From assembly GCA_028713795.1 (NCBI GenBank), contig JAQTNP010000004.1, positions 1 through 23,067 of the forward strand: DNA of 23,067 nt. The letters are read 5' to 3'. Numbering within the stretch: the stretch's first letter is position 1; every line of letters begins with the position of its first letter. The stretch comes from Minisyncoccota bacterium (GTDB taxonomy: Bacteria; Patescibacteriota; Minisyncoccia; Minisyncoccales; PEYH01). The position numbers and the translations under genes are program-made. The notes beneath the pieces were generated by a model. The model ran no database searches and was not told the DNA's origin. It was given only the letters and a program-made list of their open reading frames with translations. This document shows, in pieces, positions 13,084-20,800 of the stretch.

Positions 13084-13548
13084 TTGAAGACAGATATTAA
13101 AAACTTAATTTTCGTTGATTGCAAAGCTGATGGTAAATCTCCTAGTACCGGCATATTAACTGAATTCGGTGCTGTTGCCTATCCTTCAAGAGCTACTTTC
13201 CATGGGATATTGGTAGACGAAGAAGGTAAAGGAACTGATGAAAAAGAATTTTTTGAGAACTTCGAAAAGTGGATCTTACAAGTTACAGACAATCAAAAAC
13301 CTACATTTGTTAGTGATAATCCAGCTTTTGATTGGCAATGGATAAATGATGGTTTTTGGAAGACAATTGGAAGGAATCCATTTGGCCATTCGGCCAGGAG
13401 AATAGGGGATTTCTACGCTGGTCTTAAAAAGAATTTTAAAGATGCTTCTTCCTGGAAAAAATTAAGGATTATTTCTCATGATCATAATCCGGTTCATGAT
13501 GCCACGGGTAACCTTGAGGCATTTGAAAGATTATTAAAAGAAAATTAA
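13084..13548 (+). CDS. DEDDh 3'-5' exonuclease-like protein with altered first motif
   Basis: 154 aa, a compact RNase H-fold exonuclease-like domain and nothing else. Motif I should be D-x-E, but reads IFVDCKADG, so D12 is present while the Glu position is Lys14. Motif II is FVSDNPAFDWQWI, with the family's N-x-x-FD pattern. Motif III is HNPVHDATGNLEAF with H134 and D139 in the H-x4-D spacing of the DEDDh subgroup (related to oligoribonuclease and Rv2179c-like 3'-5' exoribonucleases). The only sensible start is TTG at 13084; no SD. It is transcribed away from abiE. The Lys could mean loss of catalysis, a binding role, or a base error, since one G-to-A change converts GAA to AAA. Confidence 0.75.
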   Translation: MKTDIKNLIFVDCKADGKSPSTGILTEFGAVAYPSRATFHGILVDEEGKGTDEKEFFENFEKWILQVTDNQKPTFVSDNPAFDWQWINDGFWKTIGRNPFGHSARRIGDFYAGLKKNFKDASSWKKLRIISHDHNPVHDATGNLEAFERLLKEN

Positions 13549-13566
13549 TTATTAACAAAAATATGC

Positions 13567-13594
13567 TTGATATACTTCTGCGCAATGGTAAAAT
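13567..13594 (+). promoter_or_regulatory. Promoter of the Cys-rich extracellular protein gene
   Basis: TTGATA (13567-13572), 16-nt spacer, TAAAAT (13589-13594); the predicted leader is about 23 nt to the ATG at 13624. Confidence 0.5.
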
Positions 13595-13623
13595 ATAGTA
13601 ATCATTAATTTAATTGAAAATAT

Positions 13624-14418
13624 ATGAAGATTTTAAATAAACAGATTCTCTATACCTTTATCGTAGGCATATGCGTAGGGATAACAATACTAATGGTCTA
13701 TGTTGCTTTTTCAGGGAAAATACCATTTTTAAAAGCAGCAGGGGTTAATACAGGAGCAGCAGATGTGAATGCAAGATACTTAGATGGATACGGTACAGCC
13801 ACAGCAACAAGCTCCAGCAAAATATATGTATCTGATGCATCAGGATATCTTCCTGATGGAAGCGTGGATAGTGGGGCAATAGTAGACGGGACTGTGGCCA
13901 GCGCAGATTTAGCTGGCTCTATTGATCCTAGTAAAATATCGGGAACTGCTTGGACAAGCGCAAACGATGGAGTTGGTAGTGATTTAGATGCAGGAAAACT
14001 ATATGGTATATCATTTACAATTAGTCAGGATCGCGAATACTGTAAGACTAGCACAGCATATAACGGTAATCTAGGCGGTATATCTGGAGCAAATGCTAAA
14101 TGTGCGGAAAAATGTGGCGCCGGTTTTGTCTTTGCGCAAGCAGTTGCTTCATCTGCTTGTATGGCTGGAAGTACCTATATAAATTTTCCTATTACCTCAA
14201 CGACTTGGCCCGAAATGCCAATAGCTCTAAAACGAGATACTTGCCTTAATTCATGTGATGACGGCGTTGCGTGGGTTGGTAGCTCGGGCTGTTTGGCATG
14301 GACTAGCGGCGATTTTGGGGAAGACGGAACTTATGTCAATACAGCAAATTGTGGGACTGAATCAGGTACTAGACGTTGCGATTTAGCCGCTAGATTACTA
14401 TGTTATAAGGATCTATAA
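13624..14418 (+). CDS. Membrane-anchored Cys-rich extracellular protein (DUF1554-like)
   Basis: 264 aa. Residues about 8-30 form one hydrophobic N-terminal segment (ILYTFIVGICVGITILMVYVAF), either a signal anchor or an uncleaved signal. Residues about 35-120 are low in charge and rich in Ala, Gly, Ser and Asp, with DGTVASADLAG-type phrases reminiscent of fibre or stalk proteins. Residues about 125-264 hold about ten cysteines and the phrase YNGNLGGISGANAKC, which resembles the start of DUF1554/lectin-like surface domains, later AWVGSSGCLAWTSG and RRCDLAARLLCY. It probably faces outside and is disulfide-stabilised. It lies just upstream of the giant kelch/FN3 gene, in the same orientation but with a gap of about 400 nt. 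The domain name is a tentative match. Confidence 0.6.
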   Translation: MKILNKQILYTFIVGICVGITILMVYVAFSGKIPFLKAAGVNTGAADVNARYLDGYGTATATSSSKIYVSDASGYLPDGSVDSGAIVDGTVASADLAGSIDPSKISGTAWTSANDGVGSDLDAGKLYGISFTISQDREYCKTSTAYNGNLGGISGANAKCAEKCGAGFVFAQAVASSACMAGSTYINFPITSTTWPEMPIALKRDTCLNSCDDGVAWVGSSGCLAWTSGDFGEDGTYVNTANCGTESGTRRCDLAARLLCYKDL

Positions 14419-14819
14419 AGATGAGGAATGAAATGTTCATTATTTAGAATTGGTAATCTACGTACGCAAACTCTATTCTTTCTATCTGCTCAAAAATATA
14501 TTTTATCTTTTTAGTCGGATTCTTTATAGTCAAAACCGCTGGTCTTAAAAAAAAGTGCGCTGGTTTCTCTAAGATTATCTATCATTTAATTTCTAATCAA
14601 TATTCTTTCCATGATATTCAAGGCTAATTTTATATTAACTTTTTTTGATTATACGTATATTATATTAGCATAAAATACAGTAAATATTTCTGCATGTCTT
14701 AAATGATTATAATAATTAGAAAAGTACTGTATCCATTTGCTAATTTTTATTCACATAAAACCATTACTTTACAGAGTTTTTTGTGATAAAATTGATAGAA
14801 TAAATAACATAATTCTAAA
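14419..14819 (+). other. AT-rich intergenic region upstream of the giant surface-protein gene
   Basis: About 400 nt with no credible ORF. A possible promoter is TTAACT (14635-14640), 17-nt spacer, TATTAT (14658-14663). A weak 5-bp hairpin AATGA/TCATT follows the upstream gene's stop. A TAA at 14805 in the frame of the giant gene limits how far upstream that gene can start. I see no RNA gene or repeat. Confidence 0.5.
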
Positions 14820-17800
14820 TTGCAGCATTTAGATCTTAAATCTCAATTTAACGCTTTTTCTGAAAAAAAAGAAAATATATTTTTCAGATTTTTTAATTTC
14901 TTTAAAAGGCATAGAATAATAAGTTTTGGAATAATTATCTTAATTATTTCCGTATTTTTAATATATTTCGCTGCTCAAGTTTCAGGCCTTTCATATATTT
15001 GGACTCAGACGGATTGGTCAGGAGGTCAGAGCGCAGAATATCCAAGACATGATAATTATCAGAATGGCTGGACTAAATGGTCTTCTAATGAAGGGAATTT
15101 AAATACTGGATCTAGTATAACAATTCCAACATCAGCTACTATTCCTACCTCTACGGCAGTACTATCTTCTGCAAGAGAAGATGTCGTCGCAGTATATGAC
15201 GCAACAACAAGCAAGGCATTTATTATCGGTGGCTATAGCCAGGATGCAGTTTCTCATGATCCGACTTTCTATACCACAATTTCTCAATATGATCCTATTG
15301 CAGATACGGCAACTGTTACGGGTGGAGCGTTGCTGATTGAATTAAGAGGGCATAGCGCTGATATTGCCAGCACCTACGATGGGAAAATATATATATTCGG
15401 AGGATATGACAATACTAATGGCAGGTTTAATTATGATATATACTCTTTTGATCCATCTGCTACATCAAGTAATGCAGCAGATACCGGATACAACTTGCCG
15501 TCAAGCATAGGAAGGCAATATGCCCCGGCAGTATATGCATCTAATGTAAGTAAATTCTACATCTTTGGAGGATATTATCTTGATGGATCAAACAATCCTC
15601 AATATTTAAATACTATTGTTGAATTTAACCCCGCAACTGGAGCTGTTTCTAATACTTCAGTTGGTTTGCCAGTAGCGTTGAAGGGGGCTTCTGCCGCATA
15701 TTATCCTGTTGACGGAAAAATATACATATTCGGAGGGTATGATTCAAGCGAAGCTGATTATACAAATAAGATATATGTTTTTGATCCTCAGAGTCCTAAT
15801 TCTGGAGCAAGCGAGTTAGTAGGAGTGACTCTTCCGACAAAGAGAGCATATACAAGTGCTGCATATTATCAGAGCATGGGTGCAGGAACAATTCAGAAGA
15901 TAATGATATTCGGAGGCTATTATCTTAATGGAGATGCGTCTGTGTATCTGGATACCGTTGTTAATTTTGATGTAACTAGCGCAACTACCCAGACAGAAAC
16001 CTTAGATAGGACATTGAGGGGGACAGGTGCAATATTCTGTTCTGATAATAGTACAATATATGTATTCGGAGGATATTCTGACAGCGCTTCTGCGTTTTCC
16101 GATGTTATTCATAAATACAGATTGTATACAGCATACCCATTAGTATCTTCTGCCTATCACACTACAGACACAACAACAGTTTTAAGCTCTCTTAAATGGA
16201 CAGAATCATTAAATACAGATACCGACATTTTATTCCAGATTAGAACAGCTTCAAATACTGATAACGGAACCCCTCTTGATTTTTCTGACGATTCCCCAAG
16301 TGTCTGGACTGATTGGTGCGGTCCGGATAATGGGGGAGAGGGTTGTTCAACCACGACATATTTTACAGATTATACTGGGGAGCCGATAGACGCAATATTT
16401 AAAGACGGAATAGATGATGTATGGGTACAATATAGGTTGTATATGATTACCGATTCATTGAATAATACGCCTACTTTGGAAGAAGTGCAGATAACATATG
16501 TTGTTAATACAGAACCCAGCATCACTTCTGTTTCTGCTTCTCAGGGAACAGATGGAATAGTTACTGTTACATATGATTTTGATGAGAACGAAGAAGCAAC
16601 AACAACCATCTATTTATTATATGATCTGGGCGTAACCCTGAACGCAGAACAAGCCATAGACGCTACTTCAATTACTATCACAGGAACCAATGCCTCATAT
16701 CTTAATGCTACTGGTACTATCCAGATAGAAGATGAAATGATGACGTATAGTAATAAAGATGGAAGCACCATATCAGGAATTACCAGAAGTGCCAATAATA
16801 CTTTATTCTATAAAAAAGCACATGCTGCCAGTCAAACCGTCTGGGTTTTAGCGGGCGCTGCAACAGGAGACGTGGGTTCAGTAGCTACAGGAACTAGCAA
16901 ATCTATTTCTTGGGATGCTGATTCAGATGTATCAGGTCTTTGGGCTTCCAATGATACTGTTAAAGTGAGGGTGGTGGCTAATGATGGAAATGCTGCCAGG
17001 CAGGTAGGCAGCGCTGATTCTTCCACTTTTGAATTTGATACTAAAGATCCTGTAGTAGGCACTCCGACAGGTGGAGGATCTGGCATGAATATCAATGCTA
17101 ATGCTACTACTACGGTATATGGAGATGATAAGGCAAAAGATATTGCAGTTACTCTAAATCTTTCTGCTACAGATAATACAGATCTATATTTTATGGCTTC
17201 AAATGACGGTGTATTTGATACTGAAGAATGGCAGGCGTATGCAACCTCGGCTTCCTGGAACCTTAATGCTTATTGCGCAGAACAGGAAAACGGTTGCGAA
17301 AAAACAGTATATTTAAAATTCAAAGATGCTCATGGCAATGAAACATCTACATATAACGATACAGTTACTTTAGACAATAATGCTCCAGCTGTTCCGAGCC
17401 ATATGTATATTCAGGATGTATCCAATATAGAAACAGGGGAATACAGAATATTTACTACCTGGGATAAGGCAACAGAATCAGATTGGGTCAGATATGAGAT
17501 ATTCAGATCAACTGATGGGATCGATTTTGCTGCCTACGCTACTATCACTGATAAAGACCTTAACTATCTTCTAGATCAAGAGCTGGCTTCCAGCACTTAT
17601 TATTATAAGGCCAGGTCAGTTGATGATATTATTAATAATTCTGATTATTCTTCCACCGTATCTTTGACTGCGGGAGGCAATCCTGCTGATTATGCTCCTC
17701 CAACAATTTCTTCTGTTAGCGACGGAACGCCAACTATTAATTCAGTTCTAATTACCTGGTCAACAGAGGAAATTTCTTCTTCAAACGTATACTATTCAAT

Positions 17801-20800
17801 TACCTCTACGGTTCCCGATGGTTCTCCGAGCCAGGGAGTTAGCGGATACGATGACTCTCATTCAGTAACATTAAGAGGATTAGATTCTAGCACTACTTAC
17901 TATTACTATGCCAGATCTTGTGACGCTTCGGATAATTGCAGCAATTCCTCAATAGGGGACTTTATCACTGCTACTCCTGACAGTAGCGGTCCAGAGATTT
18001 CAAGCGTTTCTGCATCTGGCTTAAAAGAAAATTCTGCAACTATTACTTGGACTACTAATGAAGCAGCTGATTCTTTTGTTGAATTTTCCACCAGCACCGG
18101 CTTTATCACCGGAACTTTGCAGGGAAAATTTGTATTTGAAACATCTCATTCAGTCACTCTTTCTGGATTAACAAGCGAAACAACCTATTATTACAAAGTT
18201 AGGTCAGCTGATAGCTCTGGTAATGTCACAGTTTCTTCGGAATATAGTTTTTCGACAATTGTTTCAAGCGCTGATGTAACTCCGCCTACGATATCAAACA
18301 TTGCTTCTTCTAATCTTGCCTATAATACTGCTACTGTTACCTGGGATACCAATGAAGAATCATCTTCTTTTGTGGAATTTGGTCCAACTACCAGCTACGG
18401 AAGGATATATGGACAAGAAGATTTAGTTCAATCCCATACAGTTAATCTGCCCCATGATCTTAATCCAGCTACTACATACCATTATAGAGCAAGGTCAAAA
18501 GATGTAGCGGGCAATGAAGGGATGTCTTCAGATAGCACATTCATTACCTCAGCTGATCCCAATGATGTTGCAGCTCCGGTAATTTCTCTTGTTGATGTAG
18601 GCGATCCTTCAAAAGATCAGATTACCATTACTTGGACAACCGATGAAGAAGCTGATTCATATATTGGATATTCTCTGGCAACCACTACTTACAACTTAGA
18701 GCAGGGGAATCCGACAATGGCTACCAGTCATTCTGTCACTTTGGTAGGCCTAGTTCCAAACTCAACCTACTATGCAAGGGTAAAATCAACTGATCCTTCG
18801 GGAAATATTGCTATTGATAATAATAGCGGAAGCGGATATTCTTTTACCACCCTGGCTGCTTCTTCTAATCCGCCCACAATTTCCAATATTCAATTTTCCA
18901 ATGTTACACATAATGCAGCTACTATTGCCTGGACAACAGATATTTCGTCAACCTCTTTTGTAGAATACGGGCAAGATACCTCATATGGATATTCTCAAGG
19001 AAGTTTTACCTTGACCACCAGCCATTCTGTAAGCTTGACAGGACTATTATCAGAAGCAACATATCATTTCAGAGTTAGATCATCTAATTCTGAAGGAGTT
19101 GAAGCAGTATCGCAGGACTATACATTTACCACAGAAACTGCTCCCGATATTACCCCTCCTGTTATCTCCAGTGTTCAGGCTGTAAACATCGATATGGATT
19201 CAGCAGATATTACCTGGACTACCGGAGAAGAAGCTAATTCTATCATTGAATACGGAACCTCAACAGAAAATCTGAATTATCTGGCAGGGGATGAAGGAAC
19301 ATATGTTACCAGCCATACAGTTTCATTAATTAATCTGACTGTAGATACCACATACTATTATCAGGTTAAATCAAGAGACAGGGCTGGAAATCTGGAAACG
19401 GATGATAATAGCGGAACGTATTATAATTTTACTACAGTTGCTGATGTTACGGCTCCGGTGATAAGCAATGTTACTGTTCCGGTAAAAGATAGGAATTCTG
19501 CTACCGTAACCTGGGATACAGACGAAGATGCTACTAGTCAGGTTATATACTCTCTTAATCTGGATATGTCCGATTCGTCTGAGACAACTCAAGTTCTGGA
19601 TTTGAGAAAAGAACACAGTGTATTGTTATCATCTTTGGTTGCAGAAACTACTTACTATTTCTATGTTAGGTCACAAGATGCATATAATAATGAAGCGACA
19701 TCAAGTGTTGGTTCTTTTGATACTACTACTGCCAAAGAAGATGTCGTTGCACCAGTGATAAGCGCGGTTGCCACCTCTAGTATTACTCTTTCGGGAGCAA
19801 CAATTACTTGGACAACAGACGAAAACTCTGATTCCATTGTTGACTATGGCACAACAGTAGGGTTGGGACAATTAGCTGGCAATACCAGCGATGCAACAAC
19901 GACTCATTCGGTAAGCTTAACTAGTTTGACTTCAGATACTCTTTACTATTTCCAAGTAAGATCGCAGGATTCTTCAGGAAATACTGCCACAGATAATAAT
20001 GGGGGGAATTACTATACATTTACTACTGTTGCAGATGGAACTAATCCTGTGATTTCCAATGTTGATGCTCCTGTTATTGACAGGAATTCTGCTACCGTAA
20101 CCTGGGATACAGACGAAGATGCTACCAGTCAGGTAGAATATTCTACAAGCCCTGAACTGTCAGAATCTATAAGCACCACATTAGTTACTGATTTAAGAAA
20201 AGAGCATAGCGTTATTCTTTCCAGTCTGACTTCAAGCACAACATATTATTACAGGGTTAAATCAAAAGATGCAGCCAATAATTTGACTACATCTTCTATA
20301 TATAATTTTACAACTGCCCAAGCTAAAGCTGATTCTACGGCTCCAACCATATCTGATGTTGCTACTTCCAGCATTACTCTTTCGGGAGCCACAATTACTT
20401 GGACTACTACAGAAAATTCTGATTCCATTGTTGACTATGGGTTAACCACAGCTCTTGGGTCTATGACTGGAAATATTGATGATTCCACAACTAGCCACAG
20501 CATATCCCTTACAGGGCTTACCCAGAATACTAAATATTACTTTCAGGTTAGATCAGCTGATTCTTCTGGCAACAGAAAAACAGACAATAATGGTGGAGAT
20601 TACTATTCCTTTACTACTACTGCAGACACTACAGATCCTGTAATTTCTGCTATTCAAGCTTCTGTAGTAGACAGGAATTCCGCTAATATTACCTGGACAA
20701 CAGATGAAGCTGGAACAAGCCAGGTAGAATATGCAACGAGCTCTGATTTGTCAGGATCAAGCAGCACCACCCTTGTTACAGATTTAACCTTGCAGCACAG

